Assembly (NCBI GenBank): GCA_018136815.1
Contig: CM030934.1
Span: 4,351,587-4,415,586, forward strand
Source of the DNA: Isochrysis galbana
Lineage: Eukaryota > Haptophyta > Isochrysidales > Isochrysidaceae
Length of the DNA stretch: 64,000 nucleotides
Direction of reading: 5' to 3'
The notes beneath the pieces are model-generated. The model did not search any database and had not been told where the DNA came from. It saw only the letters and a program-made list of their open reading frames with translations. Positions 8,359-19,374 of this stretch are shown here, piece after piece. Positions within the stretch are counted from its first letter, which is position 1. The number at the start of each line of letters is the position of its first letter. Both the position numbers and the translations under genes were made by a program.

Positions 8359-11300
8359 TCATTCATCGCCATGGTCTTGTGATACGGACTCATCGTCTTT
8401 GGGGGAATCGTGCACCTCAGGTGCCACGGATGCTGAGGTACGCAACCTTCTTGCCAGGCGATCAGTAGCGTGCTGGAGGCGCACAGCACGGCGTCTATGG
8501 CCCCGACGATCGGCGATGTCGGCGAGCAGCTCCTGTGCCTGCAACAACGCGGGCTGCATCACGGGGAGCCGCATGGAGTGCCAGAGCGCTTGCAGGGCGC
8601 ACAATGTCGCAACACGAGGCGAATCCGCTGCCTCGAGGACGGCGAGGAGAATCAGCGCTTTCGCAATTTCACAACGCACAATATCTCCAACATCCGTAGT
8701 CGATATTGCCTCAGGTGGCCGCGATCGACTCAGTCTATCAATGTAGAAGGCGAACCACTCAAGCGCAAGCTTTCGATGAAGAGCAAACCTACTCAGTCGC
8801 GTCACCCTGCTCGCGCCCATCACCAAGAGAGCTTGTTGCAACTCCTCGCGAGCTCCATCTAGCTGTCCTAGTTGGAGCATGGCCTGGCCAAGCCGTCGGC
8901 GCACAGGGCCGAAGAGAACTGGTTGCGCGTAACTTCCTTCCAGAAGACGCACCATGTTCGAGCTCATCTCCAAAGCATTAGACGTGGTTGGCATTACGCC
9001 AGACTCGGCGCTGTGCGACGTCTCAACAAAGCGCGACGGCGACCTGCTTTCGGCGGAGCTCGTTGAGCCATGCAAAAAGCTAGTGTCGCGTCTGGGCAAT
9101 ACATCCGACTCGGAGCGAATCGATGCGAGTTCAGGCAGGCGCACGGTGAGGGCGCGAAGGAAAGAGCTTTGTGTGCGGGCAGCGCCAAGGTCGCGAGTCG
9201 ACTCTCCGCTCCGTAGTGAGGCTGTGTCCCGCAGCGAGGCCTTCTCACGCAGCGAAGCCTCTCTTGCGGACTGGTATGTTCGGCTGAATTGGCCGAGGGA
9301 TGTGTATAAGAAACCGCCGGGCATCCCGTCTTCAGCCTGAACGGACAGCTCCGCGTCAACAGCCATAGTCAGGTGACGCACAGCCTGCTGAACCACGTAG
9401 GGATCACCGCTCTCCTCGGCCGCGCGAACCCAGTGGTGCCTTGCCTTGCGTGCAAGCTCTACCTCACCCAACGCAATCAACTTCTGACCCGAGAGCGAGG
9501 CGAGATGGCTCTCCAACCCCGTCAGCTCTCCAGCCCGCCGACCTTCTCCGACGTCACACACCGCAGCATCGGCGAGCGCTCCAAGCGCTGCCTTGCCACG
9601 GGCCCTTCCAATGCGCATGCGGGCGCGCACTCCTCCCCAGACTCCGCCCACCTCAGCAGCCTGCTGGGCGGCGGCTGCCGCCTCTGCCTTTCGCTGGCGG
9701 TGAACTTGTGCGGCGAGGATGAAGTCGTCGTAGTATCTCGCGGCAGCCATGTGTAGGGTTGCCTTGAGCTCCGCCGGAAGGAGGGAATAGGCAGCGGCAT
9801 GCACCGCGCCGTGCGTATGTTCATAGTCACCCTTTGTGGACACGGGTGTCGGGCGGAGCATGTCAACCGCGATCAGACCGGAGATCGCCTTTTGCATGGC
9901 CGAGCGCGCAGCGTTCGGTCCGGCAAGTACGGGCAGGGACCGACTTAGCTCGTGTAGCGCTGCCACAGTGAAGTGTACGCCAAGCACGGAAGCCAACTTG
10001 AGCCACATCTGCTGGTCGGCGGGTAGCCGATCGATGCGCGAAGTGATGAGGCCCTCCACAGTGGTTGGTAGTGCGATATCCATCTCGCGCACCGCTAGCA
10101 CATACTCCCCCCTTGCTGATAGCTTGATGTTGCCCTCCTGCAACAGCGAGCGCGCCATCTCCATGGCGTAGAGCGGGTTGCCATCGCAGCGTCGATGAAT
10201 GAGCGAGGCTAACTTGGACGGCACTGAACCCTGGCCAAGAGTGCGCTCCACGAGTATACCGATCTCCGGCTCACGCAGTCCTTGTAGCCGCAGCACCGTC
10301 GTTCTTTCGGAACGAAGCACCGCATGCGCTCCAGCCGGTCGGTATGTGTCGGGCTGCAATTCAAGGACAACTAGTAGACTGGGTATATCTTGGAGCACTT
10401 TGGCGAGCAGTGCCCACGAACTCTCATCCATCTTATCGGCATCGCCGATAACGATGGCAGCCGGTGCTCCGCCAAGCTTGGCTTCCAGCACCTGTGACAT
10501 CACCCGTAGTGTAGCTGTTTGCCGTTGCGTTCCGACCATCTTACGCGTCGCGCTGTTGTTGGGTAGCGGCGTCGGCAGCACGGGGGTGAGCAAAGGCGCG
10601 AGAGCAACGACGATTCGATCATTGAGAAGACGGGCGTCGGCGTCTGGACGGATGCTAAGCCCGCGCGACGTCACAGTCCGGAGTGGTAGCTGCCAAGCCT
10701 GTACGGCCAATAGAGATCGACGCCAGCGCGCATTGGCGAGCCGCTTTTTGTCCTCGGCGCGCTGTTCTGGGGTTCGCTTGGCCGAAATCCGGCTCGAACT
10801 GGAGCTCGCGCGCGCCGGACGCGGTCCACCACGGATGTGCGAGGACGAGCGGCGCGCGTGTGTTACCTCGGCTAGCAAGGCGTCCTGGGCATCTAAGGGG
10901 TCTTGAGCAACGAAAGAGCCGCGCTGGCTCCTCCGCTTTAACGGCGAGGACGCGCGGCCAAGCATGCTGAAACTCGAGCCCGCATACATGCTCCTTAGCG
11001 CGGTAGGCACTGGCGATGAACCTTTGCTCCTGACCCGTTTTGAGTCGTGAGCACTCGTCGCCGTCTCGCTCTTATCCCATCCCCCACGGCTACATTCGGG
11101 TCGGACAGCACCAACGACATCGCTCGACCTCAGCCGCATCAGGGGCCCGCTCGATCGCCGCCATAGCCGTAGCATTTGGTCGGTGGAAGAAGGTGCTGAT
11201 GGCTCCCCAGTGTTGCTCATGGTCCCCTCTGCCAGATCCGAGGCGGCCGAGTTGGGATGTGAGAGCCGTGCATGTGCCGGGCCATGATGGGAGGACGTGG

Positions 11301-12117
11301 GGGACATGTTGACAAACGATGCCGTCTTCTTCGGACGAGGAAGTGCTTGCTCCGGCGACTGCTCCGGCGACCGAATCGCCTGCTGCTGGGGCAATGGCGG
11401 CGGCTTGCCTGGGGGCGGACGGAGGGGTGAAAGGCGATGCGACATCGCGCTCGCCGGAAGCTGTGGCGGCTCCCGATGCGTCGGAATTACCGATTCAGGG
11501 CGCAAAGGCGACGGCGTACTCCACGAATGGGCAACGCGCAGCGGGCTCGCCTTCGACACATGCTGAGTTGCGTGTGCCGTCCGGGGGGCAGGTGATGAGG
11601 GCGTTGACGGTGGCGGCGAGGGTGGTGGCGAGGGTGGAAGTGAAAGCGACACGGACTTTTCTCCCTTGTGGATGGAGCGCTCGGCCCGAGGTATAGACTT
11701 GTCGCCCTTCAAAACGCTTTCACCGCTTTGGATAGCGCGCACGCCAAGGGCTTCGCCCTTGCTGGCGGCACGATCGGGTCGATGCGTTGCTTTTGAGGTG
11801 GAGGCCTCGGTCCGAGAGCTTTGGCCGAGCCGACGTCCCGATTTGGTTCCTGCAGAGCTCGGTCTCGAGGCGAGTGTCTTCGACGAGCTGTTCTGGGAGC
11901 CGGTGAGTGGATAGAGCTCCGAGGACGCCGTTGCGAGCTCCGCTAGGAACTCGTCGCATAACAGCCGACGGAAGACTGGCCGCCAGCTCGAGAGCTCGCC
12001 GGGTTCCCGCTCGGGGGCACCTTGTACACGTATGATGGGGAAGGTATTGTCGTGGAGGTGCGACAGCACTTGCGCCATCTGCGTCTTGCCAATGCCTGCC
12101 TCACCCAGCAATACGAC
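8359..12117 (-). CDS. ADCY10-like P-loop ATPase/TPR protein, N-terminus in gap
   Basis: About 1253 codons run from the gap edge at 12117 to the stop at 8359. The first residues after the gap are a Walker A motif, VVLLGEAGIGKTQMAQVLSH. Further on come GGAPAAIVIGDADKMDESSW (Walker B-like region) and the winged-helix-like stretch LITSRIDRLPADQQMWLKLA, then a long helical C-terminal half. This order of AAA-type NTPase, SRIDRL motif and helical repeats is typical of soluble (bicarbonate-sensing) adenylyl cyclases and of related AfsR/MalT-like regulators. The cyclase catalytic domains would lie N-terminal and fall in the gap. A 300-residue Ser/Pro/Arg-rich insert (about 11850-10800) interrupts the ATPase region, which is unusual. 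With the catalytic domains unseen, cyclase activity is inference. Confidence 0.75.
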   Translation of the reverse strand, partial: VVLLGEAGIGKTQMAQVLSHLHDNTFPIIRVQGAPEREPGELSSWRPVFRRLLCDEFLAELATASSELYPLTGSQNSSSKTLASRPSSAGTKSGRRLGQSSRTEASTSKATHRPDRAASKGEALGVRAIQSGESVLKGDKSIPRAERSIHKGEKSVSLSLPPSPPPSPPPSTPSSPAPRTAHATQHVSKASPLRVAHSWSTPSPLRPESVIPTHREPPQLPASAMSHRLSPLRPPPGKPPPLPQQQAIRSPEQSPEQALPRPKKTASFVNMSPTSSHHGPAHARLSHPNSAASDLAEGTMSNTGEPSAPSSTDQMLRLWRRSSGPLMRLRSSDVVGAVRPECSRGGWDKSETATSAHDSKRVRSKGSSPVPTALRSMYAGSSFSMLGRASSPLKRRSQRGSFVAQDPLDAQDALLAEVTHARRSSSHIRGGPRPARASSSSSRISAKRTPEQRAEDKKRLANARWRRSLLAVQAWQLPLRTVTSRGLSIRPDADARLLNDRIVVALAPLLTPVLPTPLPNNSATRKMVGTQRQTATLRVMSQVLEAKLGGAPAAIVIGDADKMDESSWALLAKVLQDIPSLLVVLELQPDTYRPAGAHAVLRSERTTVLRLQGLREPEIGILVERTLGQGSVPSKLASLIHRRCDGNPLYAMEMARSLLQEGNIKLSARGEYVLAVREMDIALPTTVEGLITSRIDRLPADQQMWLKLASVLGVHFTVAALHELSRSLPVLAGPNAARSAMQKAISGLIAVDMLRPTPVSTKGDYEHTHGAVHAAAYSLLPAELKATLHMAAARYYDDFILAAQVHRQRKAEAAAAAQQAAEVGGVWGGVRARMRIGRARGKAALGALADAAVCDVGEGRRAGELTGLESHLASLSGQKLIALGEVELARKARHHWVRAAEESGDPYVVQQAVRHLTMAVDAELSVQAEDGMPGGFLYTSLGQFSRTYQSAREASLREKASLRDTASLRSGESTRDLGAARTQSSFLRALTVRLPELASIRSESDVLPRRDTSFLHGSTSSAESRSPSRFVETSHSAESGVMPTTSNALEMSSNMVRLLEGSYAQPVLFGPVRRRLGQAMLQLGQLDGAREELQQALLVMGASRVTRLSRFALHRKLALEWFAFYIDRLSRSRPPEAISTTDVGDIVRCEIAKALILLAVLEAADSPRVATLCALQALWHSMRLPVMQPALLQAQELLADIADRRGHRRRAVRLQHATDRLARRLRTSASVAPEVHDSPKDDESVSQDHGDE

Positions 12118-12217
12118 NNNNNNNNNNNNNNNNNNNNNNNNNNNNNNNNNNNNNNNNNNNNNNNNNNNNNNNNNNNNNNNNNNNNNNNNNNNNNNNNNNN
12201 NNNNNNNNNNNNNNNNN
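12118..12217. other. Assembly gap (100 N)
   Basis: Exactly 100 Ns, a common placeholder for a gap of unknown size. It interrupts the large ATPase gene just upstream of its Walker A motif. The right-hand side (12218-12360) shows no continuation of that gene, and the divergent EF-hand gene begins at 12361. The gap must therefore hide the whole N-terminus, or the join is wrong. Confidence 0.99.
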
Positions 12218-12360
12218 GCCAAATACGGTAAATACGAGATACGTATTTCCCATGTATAGGTCAAGCTCCCCCCCCCACTTTGGTATACCTGTAAAGTATC
12301 TGCCGGGCGCCGCCTCCCTTCTTCCGCCGCGCGGCCCGGCCGTCAGACGGCGCGGCGCTG

Positions 12361-13206
12361 ATGGACTCCTACTCGTCCAAAAACCTACTCACAGGGCGCC
12401 AACTGCGCCAGCTGCGCGAGAAGGGATTGAGCTCCCCTGAGCGGCGCAGGCCGTGGTCCTTACGCAACGCGGGACTCATCAGCTCTAGCTTCCACAAGTT
12501 TGATGCCGACGGTGATGGGCGGCTCACCAAGAGCGAGTTCTACTGCCTGCTCAGCGAGATCAACTCACATCTCTCGGAGCGCAAGGTACGCGAGATCACC
12601 GAGGTACTGACTGAAGGCGCTGACTTTGTAGACGTCGCCACGCTCGCCGAGAAGGTTGCCGACGACCCACACAATTCGCGCTACCTCGTGCATGGCATGC
12701 GCGGGCTCCGCTTCGACTCAGGTGAGACGATATTCCACGTGGACGACCCCTCCAACTTTGCTTCGCCGCCTCCCGCGGGCAGGAAGAACCGCATCGAACG
12801 ATGGAAAGACCACGGCGACATCTTCGCATGGGGAGATAGATACTTCGACCGACCTGCCTCACCAGAGCCCCGAAGAGCGCCAGCATCTAGGCGCAAGGTC
12901 AAAGTAAACCAGTGGACAACCACCGCCTCGGAGATTTCGGCCATCTTCAACGAAAATTCTGCAGCGCGCACGGCTCCGGCAGCAGGCAGTCCATCAGCTA
13001 CGGTTTGGAAAGAGCGCAACCAATTCGACAACACGCATCGGCGCCTACGCCTGTCACCCAAGATTCAAACAAATGCGACTACGCGACGCATGCCCACTTG
13101 GGCAAATGAGCACGGCGTGATGCCGCGTTCCTGGTCCGTCCCGGGCAAGGTGTTGACTCCGAAAGAGAGGCCGCCGCCGCCGCCTCTATCCACGGCATCT
13201 TTTTGA
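12361..13206 (+). CDS. EF-hand protein with basic Pro-rich tail
   Basis: A single-exon gene of 281 codons. One canonical EF-hand loop, DADGDGRLTKSE, is at residues 48-59. A second helix-loop-helix follows (residues about 65-100, LSERKVREITEVLTEGADFV) without a complete loop, probably the degenerate partner. Beyond residue 130 the protein is basic, with Trp-containing motifs (RWKDHGDIFAWGDRYFD, WANEHGVMPRSWSVPG) and a Pro-rich end. I do not recognise that part. A calcium-binding regulator or axonemal/cytoskeletal protein is possible, but nothing here proves it. It is divergent from the ATPase gene across the assembly gap. Confidence 0.85.
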   Translation: MDSYSSKNLLTGRQLRQLREKGLSSPERRRPWSLRNAGLISSSFHKFDADGDGRLTKSEFYCLLSEINSHLSERKVREITEVLTEGADFVDVATLAEKVADDPHNSRYLVHGMRGLRFDSGETIFHVDDPSNFASPPPAGRKNRIERWKDHGDIFAWGDRYFDRPASPEPRRAPASRRKVKVNQWTTTASEISAIFNENSAARTAPAAGSPSATVWKERNQFDNTHRRLRLSPKIQTNATTRRMPTWANEHGVMPRSWSVPGKVLTPKERPPPPPLSTASF

Positions 13207-15148
13207 CGAGCGGCTACTGATGCCAAGGCTTCCCTTTGTGACTGGGTTGGAAACGCATGACGATTTTGGTAGGTGTGTGAATTCAGCGTGCACTTTGGCC
13301 CCTGAGTTGCATTGGCATTGGCATCTGAGTCGAGACTATATCCCGTCCCTTGAACTGGCCAGTCGCTTCTTCAGTCGTATATGAGAGTCATCCGCTCGGT
13401 TGTGAACGACTCCCGGAGACTGCTGATTGCATTGTTTATTTATTGGGCTCGTTTTCATTTGTCTCACTTGTGGGCAATTGCTTGATCACTTCAAGTCTAC
13501 CGCAAAAGAGTTGAAGCCACAAAACTGTTTCCACCTTTTGCCATGCACTTGGACGCGTCCTCCTCCCCCGCCCCGCTTTGTTGATTGCGCGATTTCTCCT
13601 TCTCGCTCAAGTGTCGTCAAGCGCTAGGACTATGCTGATATTTGACCGGTCACTCACTCTTTTTAATCACTATTTTCCACCTCCCCTAGGGCTGTCCAAG
13701 GATTCCGCAGGTTCCCCCCCTACTTGCCCCGGCAACCGTCTCCCCCCACAAACGAATCCCCCCCCCCCCCCCCCCCCCACGAAAAGCAATGGTGTCGGTG
13801 AGAGACCTCCCTCCCTTGCCTCGCGCGTGGCGGTCTATTTCTATTTTGGGAGATTGAGGCGGAGGCGGGCGCTCACGGGAAGGAATCTGAGTGGTGAATG
13901 TGGGGCGCAGCACTATTAGAAACGCGGAGCTTCTGCGACGTCCGATCGCCCGCGATCGGCCGAAAAATGGCCTGGAGGTGGTGGCCATGGAGAGCCGAGA
14001 GCTCTCGCGAGCAGGATGGGGAGTCAAGGGTAGGTCGCACGCTGGTGCTCTAAAGGGTCGCACACAGCACTCGTATTGACCCGTCCTAGCCCCTCGCACT
14101 GCAGAAACGCCTCGATTCGATCCGGCCCGATCCCCAGGGCCATGGCCCGATTGACGTCGACAAGCGCTCGCTCGGACGCTTGGAGATGCAACTCCTCAAG
14201 TGGCCGAGCAGCGCAACGGGCCGGGGCCTGTCGCGACCGGGCCGTTCCGGACCAGCCGCTTACTCTTACCCCCAAAAGCCGCCTGGCCGGGACCCACGCG
14301 TTCGCGCCCACTGTTGATCCAAGTTGATCCGAAATCTTGAGAGCTGGTGTGTGGAGTGTTCACATCTCACCTCCGCCTTCACCGCATTGGCGTGCGCCGA
14401 GGCCGCAAGGCCGATAAATTTAGCTTTATTTGGTGGCTGGCTACTGGGGCTGGGGCGGTGGGGCGGCACCTTTTCACATGAGATGCATGATGCAAGGTTG
14501 GTCACCCAGTGCAAGTGGAGGAGCGAGAACGCGCCAGTGGCGCGCCCGGTCGCAGTTGAAAGTTGGGCACTCGGGCCCGTAGCCGTCTCCGGCCTCGGCC
14601 CCTCTTCGGCAAATGGCTCGCCCTCGGAACCGCCACCCGGTCTCGTCTCTTTCTCGGCGGCTGTCGCCACCGACGCCCACTTTCCTCCATCCCCGTTCCC
14701 GCCTCATCCGTTCTACGCCGACGGCGTCGACCCTCCGACGGTCTGTCCTCTTTGTTCGTAATTCCGCCCGTCCGTCCGTCCGTCCACCGTCCACCGACTT
14801 CGACTTTCGACTTCGACCATCGCATGTGCTTTGCGTCTCCCCCTTCGACGCCTCTTGCGATGGGCACCCCCTTTCTCGGGTGTCCCATCGGGGTGGGCGT
14901 TGCGATTAGGGGGAGAGCCGCCCTTTAGGTTTCCGCCAAAGAGAGGCCCTCTCTCTTTGTTTTCCCGCCTTTTGGTTTCTCCCTTCGGGTTGCATCCTCT
15001 CCGTCCGATCGGGATCCTCCGATCCCGATCTTCCTCTCTTTCCCCCGTGTGTTAGGATAGGGGTGATCGCTCTCGATCCCCCTCCCTTTTTTTCTCGCTT
15101 TCTTTCCTTGCGCGCGCCCCCTTGTGTTTCCCGCGTTTTCTCTCGTCC
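13207..15148. other. Intergenic with C21 tract, possible element scrap
   Basis: A 21-base poly-C run lies at 13758-13778. On the minus strand about 14024-14300 stays open and includes ASERALVDVNRAMALGIGPD, which is coherent but unplaced; it could be a scrap of a retroelement polyprotein. Bases 14998-15148 match the repeat block at 4676-4870. No host gene is supported. Confidence 0.4.
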
Positions 15149-15153
15149 CAGAG

Positions 15154-16271
15154 TGACGAATTGGGATGGCCCATAGGGCCTGAGGGCAATGAGGAAGGAG
15201 GCAGACCGGCGGCAGGCGCGGCGGAGGAGACGACTTCGGAGACGCTGACGGGCTGAGGCCCGTCAGCAGAGGAAGGCGGGCAGGCGGGCTTGAGCGAGGG
15301 CGAGGACGGCGGCGAGAGCGACATCGAGCGAGAGGCGAGAGGCGAGGGTGAGTGAGAGGAGGGCTGTGTTGGCAGGGGCTGGTGAGGCAAGGAGAGTTTG
15401 TAGGGTACGAGTGTTACGAGAGCGAGAGCGACGAGAGCGAGAGCGACGGATGACGACTGACGACAAGACGTCGGATCCAACGATGCTGCGACACCGACTC
15501 ACGAACACACTAGAATCATTCACCCAAACCAAGCAAAACATGAAATAACCGAGACCCCACATCGCCGGTAACTCAAACACGTCGCGAGAGACAGAGAGAG
15601 AGAGCGAGAGAGAGAGAGAATCCGCAGCGACGGTCGGAGCGTGTCTTCGCTTTGGATTTTCCCACCAAGGCGGAAAGTCGAAGAGGAACGTTATGTCGCG
15701 CAACCACGGCGATCACATTGGATACAGATCGCAGCGAGGTATCCTTGCAATCGAAGAAATCTTGCTGTTGAGCGTGGACCTTCTAGACGTTTCTATCGAG
15801 CAACCCCGAGTAGCAACCAAGGGAGGAGAAAACCAAAAACCAACGGGACCAAGGGCTTCCATGCAACTTGCATCAAGGGGAAAGATAACCCAAAACCAAA
15901 GCAGCGAATCTAAATCAATCTCCAAGGGGAGATGGCAAACCAAGGACCAAGGAGAAAGATTCCCTCACCCAAGCAGCGAACCTAAATCGATCTCCGAGGG
16001 GAGATGGCAAACCAAACCTGATTGCCCCCAGAAGCAGGTAAAGAAACGCGGGGAGATAGCGAATTAAACCTTTTGCGAGGCGCCTGGGAGGAAGAAAGGT
16101 GGGGAAACTTCCCTTCTCTTCGAGAGAGCAGAGGGAGGGCGCTCCAGAACCCTAGATCCTAGGCGTCCACGCGAAGTTTTTGACCGAGAACGAGAACGAG
16201 AGAATTATAACGATAAATACCGAACGAAGAGAAGAGAGAAGCCTAGCGAGAGTCGATTCGCGAATGCGACA
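15154..16271 (-). repeat. 3' LTR of the chromovirus-type element
   Basis: Direct repeat partner of 22616-23733, with the same length (1118 bp) and, as far as read, the same sequence. It starts next to the purine-rich tract at 16272-16281 and ends at the CAGAG target duplication. A GA-rich microsatellite lies inside at about 15592-15620. Confidence 0.93.
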
Positions 16272-17238
16272 CCCCCCTGCTAGGATCGAGCGTCCCGCGA
16301 GGGAAGGAAGAGAACCTAACGGATAGCGGAGAGTTCCATCCAGGCAAGATGGCCGAGCAATACGCAATACCTAACGAGACCGAATGGGCGAGGAGCGAAC
16401 GAAGAATGAAACAATAAATTCGAATGGAGAGCCACGCTCCAAACGCCGAACCACGACGGAAGACGTGACGACCGAGATACGAATAATCGAGGATCGATAA
16501 GAATAAGAACGCGGAACGACGAGAAACGAGAGAGTCCAGAACGAGAAACGAAGAAATCGAGAATCGAGAGCGGTAAGAACGCGGAACGACAAGAATCGAG
16601 AATCGAGAACGAGAAACGAAGAACGGTAAGAACGCGGAACGACGAGAATCGAGAATCGAGAACAAGAAACGAGGAACGGTAAGAACGCGCAACGACGAAC
16701 GACGAACGATGAACTATAAGAGTAGTGCGCGACGATCGAAGAGACAGGAAGTACCACACCCGTCCGGACGATGAGGTGTAGAATCGGCGGCCGGCGCGGC
16801 AGACCGCAGGACTCAACGCTGCAACCCATCCTCTTCTCTCTTTTACGAGAGTTTTACCTGGATGTTTGGGCGGTGTGGCGGCACCCAAGTTACAACGCGG
16901 CGTCTCCTGTTCTTCGATATATGAGTAGTCGAACGGCCAACGGCAAAAGGCGGCGAGATATCACGACGGGCTCGGCACGTCACGCGCGAGCTAAACGACG
17001 AGGTACGGGGTTCTCCTGACAGAGCGCAGCGAAAGGGGAGGGAGATCCATCCTCCGTGGTCGAAAGGGGGGGCGAGCCATACCTCTCCTCCCGCGGGGGG
17101 AACTATTCGGCGGCCGCGGGGGGAAAATTCGGCGACCGTGGGGGGGAACTGGAAAAGAATTCCCGTACGTTCCCGTACCGCGATCAAACGCAAACGACGG
17201 CGTTGAGAGATATCGGAGGGGCGTGACAGTCGCGACCG
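16272..17238. repeat. Non-coding tail of LTR element with tandem repeats
   Basis: Between the integrase stop and the 3' LTR lies about 970 bp without a credible protein. Bases about 16500-16720 are a degenerate tandem array built on GTAAGAACGCGGAACGACGA and GAATCGAGAATCGAGAACGA, repeating roughly every 55-60 bp. The polypurine tract is at the left edge (16272-16281). Confidence 0.7.
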
Positions 17239-19374
17239 TCAGAAGAACGTAGAGGGTGTATCGAGCAGAGAGACGAGGGTGCGATCCGATGGCGACAGGC
17301 GAGCGAAGGCCTCGGAGCGACAGCGAACGAAGGTAGGCGAGGCAAGGGCAGCGTGCGCAAATGCGTGGGAGCCAAACCACGGGGACCCGCACGACGATCC
17401 CGACGAGTACCACCACTGCCCGAGGACGAAGACCGCGTGCTGCGGCCGCATCATTGGACCTGCAGGGTTGGCAACAGACGGGCGGGCTGAGACGGGCAAA
17501 TGGGAGACATGAGCAATGGGGCCACTGTGCGAGGACGGTGCGAGACGAGGCGAGCGGCGCGGGGCCTGATGATCCGAGCCGGTGGTCTCGGATCCCACGG
17601 GAGCTTCGATCGCGTGCGACGTCGGCGGGGCTGAGACGGTCTGAGATTGTGATTCTGCAGCCCGCTTTCTCATCTGAGGCTTACGAAGAGGAGGGAAGGG
17701 GTGAGCATCATCATAGGCGGTGACGAGCGACTCGCAGCGGCGAAGCAGTTCGGCTAGCGGCTCCCATGTGGCCGCAGCTTTCGCGTAGCCACGCCATTTG
17801 ACGAGGTACTGTCGGGAATCGCCTCGACCCTTGCGGTCAAGAAGTGCATCAACCAGATACTCGTCTGCTTGGACGGGATCTTCATCTGTGAGGGTATAGT
17901 AGGGACGGAGGTCAGTCACATGCACCTCCTCGGAGAGGAGGCGATTTTCTTGGTCGCGTAGTCGGTAGCGGCCAGCGCCAAGCGCCTCGGCAATGCGATA
18001 TGGTCCGCTGTAGTGGTAGAGGAGCTTGTTGCGGAGTCCTGGAATCTTGCGAACCACCCTATCACCTGGAGCGAATTGGATGGGGGGAGAGTGAGTGCGT
18101 AGCGTGTCAGCGAGTGCGTCGGCTTGAGACTCTAAAGTTGCATCATAAGCTGCGGCCCACGCCGCCTTTAAACGACAATGCATTTTCCAAGCGTACGAGC
18201 GAATTTCCTGAGGTAACTCGGGAGATGGACCAGTCTCAGATGGATCAGAAAGCTGGGCAGGCAGGCGAAGCTCACGGCCATAGAGCAAGGCAGCAGGCGA
18301 CATGCGGGTTATGCGATTGGCGGAAGCGCGCATGCTCATTAAAAAGAACGGGAGATGATCGACCCAATGACCGCCGCCTTCATCGGTAGCACGAGCCATG
18401 TTGATCAAGGTCTGCTGAGCTCGTTCCACCAGGCCCACACTCTCGTGATGATGAGGTGTGCTTGGCCGCAAGTCGGTGCCGGTGCGCTCGAGGATGATCG
18501 AGGTAAGTTGACTAGCAAGGTTGCTGCCGGAGTCCGAGCGGAGTTGCCTTGGTACTCCGTGCCGAGAAACGACGTACGACATGAAGGCGTGAAGAGCGTC
18601 GGCACTCGAGGGGTCGCCGTTGTGAGGGGCCGCCTCGATCCAACGAGTGAGCGAGTCCACGAAAACGAGGAGCTTGTCGAAGCCTCGAGAGCCCTTGATG
18701 AAGTCGTGCGTAGGAGCCATCGAGACGACGTCGCAGAAGACGATGTCGAACGGATAGGCGCCGACCTGCGGTCCCTTGGGGTCTGCGAGGTGGCGGAAGG
18801 GTGGCTTAGCTAAAGTGCACTCGTGGCATTGGCGAACGTGCTCAGAGACGTCTGCGTTCATGCCAGGCCAAAAATATCGGTCTCGTAGAAGGCGCGCCAT
18901 TCGGTTGTCGCCGAGGTGGCACAGGTGGTCGTGAAAGGCTTCGAGGTAGGCGCGGCGCATCGTCTTCGGCACGTAGAGGCAGAGCTTCTCGCCGTCTCTC
19001 GCCGGCACTCGTCGGTAGAGTAGTCCAGATCGCAACAGGCATCGAGAAGATTCGCGACTAAGCCAACGCAAGCGACGATGGTCGAGGTCGGGGTTATGAG
19101 GAGCGGAAGAGAGAAAGCGGATGAGGTCGTGGCAGTCGGGGTCCTCGGCCTGTGCCTCTTTGAGCGCCTCGGCGTTAGGTGTACCGACGTCGAGGTAGGA
19201 GAGGTTGATAGAATCCCTGGTCGTAGAGGACATCCTGGACGATCGTTCGTCAGCTTGCAGACTGGATGCCGTGGTGGTACGAGAACGAGAGGCGGCGACG
19301 GCTGGCGACTGATTATTCGATGCCGTGGTGGAGCGAGAGTTAGGGACGACGGCGGCTAGCAGCTGCCCATCCAT
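17239..19374 (-). CDS. Retrotransposon integrase with chromodomain
   Basis: A 711-codon frame with an ATG at 19374. The N-terminal HHCC zinc finger (HDHLCHLGDNRMARLLRD followed by RQCHEC) is at residues about 145-185. The DDE core follows: D in DIVFCDVV, D in RQLRSDSGSN, and E in VGLVERAQQTL. The last two are separated by 35 residues, the classic retroviral integrase spacing. A chromodomain (YLVKWRGYAKAAATWEPL) follows the GPYRI-type module. These features place it in the Ty3/gypsy chromovirus group, whose chromodomain biases integration towards particular chromatin. Normally protease, RT and RNase H precede integrase in one polyprotein; here only about 480 bases separate it from gag and they encode none of these. 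Confidence 0.93.
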   Translation of the reverse strand: MDGQLLAAVVPNSRSTTASNNQSPAVAASRSRTTTASSLQADERSSRMSSTTRDSINLSYLDVGTPNAEALKEAQAEDPDCHDLIRFLSSAPHNPDLDHRRLRWLSRESSRCLLRSGLLYRRVPARDGEKLCLYVPKTMRRAYLEAFHDHLCHLGDNRMARLLRDRYFWPGMNADVSEHVRQCHECTLAKPPFRHLADPKGPQVGAYPFDIVFCDVVSMAPTHDFIKGSRGFDKLLVFVDSLTRWIEAAPHNGDPSSADALHAFMSYVVSRHGVPRQLRSDSGSNLASQLTSIILERTGTDLRPSTPHHHESVGLVERAQQTLINMARATDEGGGHWVDHLPFFLMSMRASANRITRMSPAALLYGRELRLPAQLSDPSETGPSPELPQEIRSYAWKMHCRLKAAWAAAYDATLESQADALADTLRTHSPPIQFAPGDRVVRKIPGLRNKLLYHYSGPYRIAEALGAGRYRLRDQENRLLSEEVHVTDLRPYYTLTDEDPVQADEYLVDALLDRKGRGDSRQYLVKWRGYAKAAATWEPLAELLRRCESLVTAYDDAHPFPPLRKPQMRKRAAESQSQTVSAPPTSHAIEAPVGSETTGSDHQAPRRSPRLAPSSHSGPIAHVSHLPVSARPSVANPAGPMMRPQHAVFVLGQWWYSSGSSCGSPWFGSHAFAHAALASPTFVRCRSEAFARLSPSDRTLVSLLDTPSTFF

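Noticed and set aside
12218-12264. N-terminal peptide of the large ATPase gene to the right of the gap
   Set aside because: The frame is only continuous because Ns were read through; the sequence there shows no cyclase or ATPase similarity.
15052-15480. Two identical genes (15052-15480 and the start of the gag frame at 22942) as paralogues
   Set aside because: Both lie in the LTRs of one element, so the identity comes from LTR duplication. Their first codon is TTG, not ATG.
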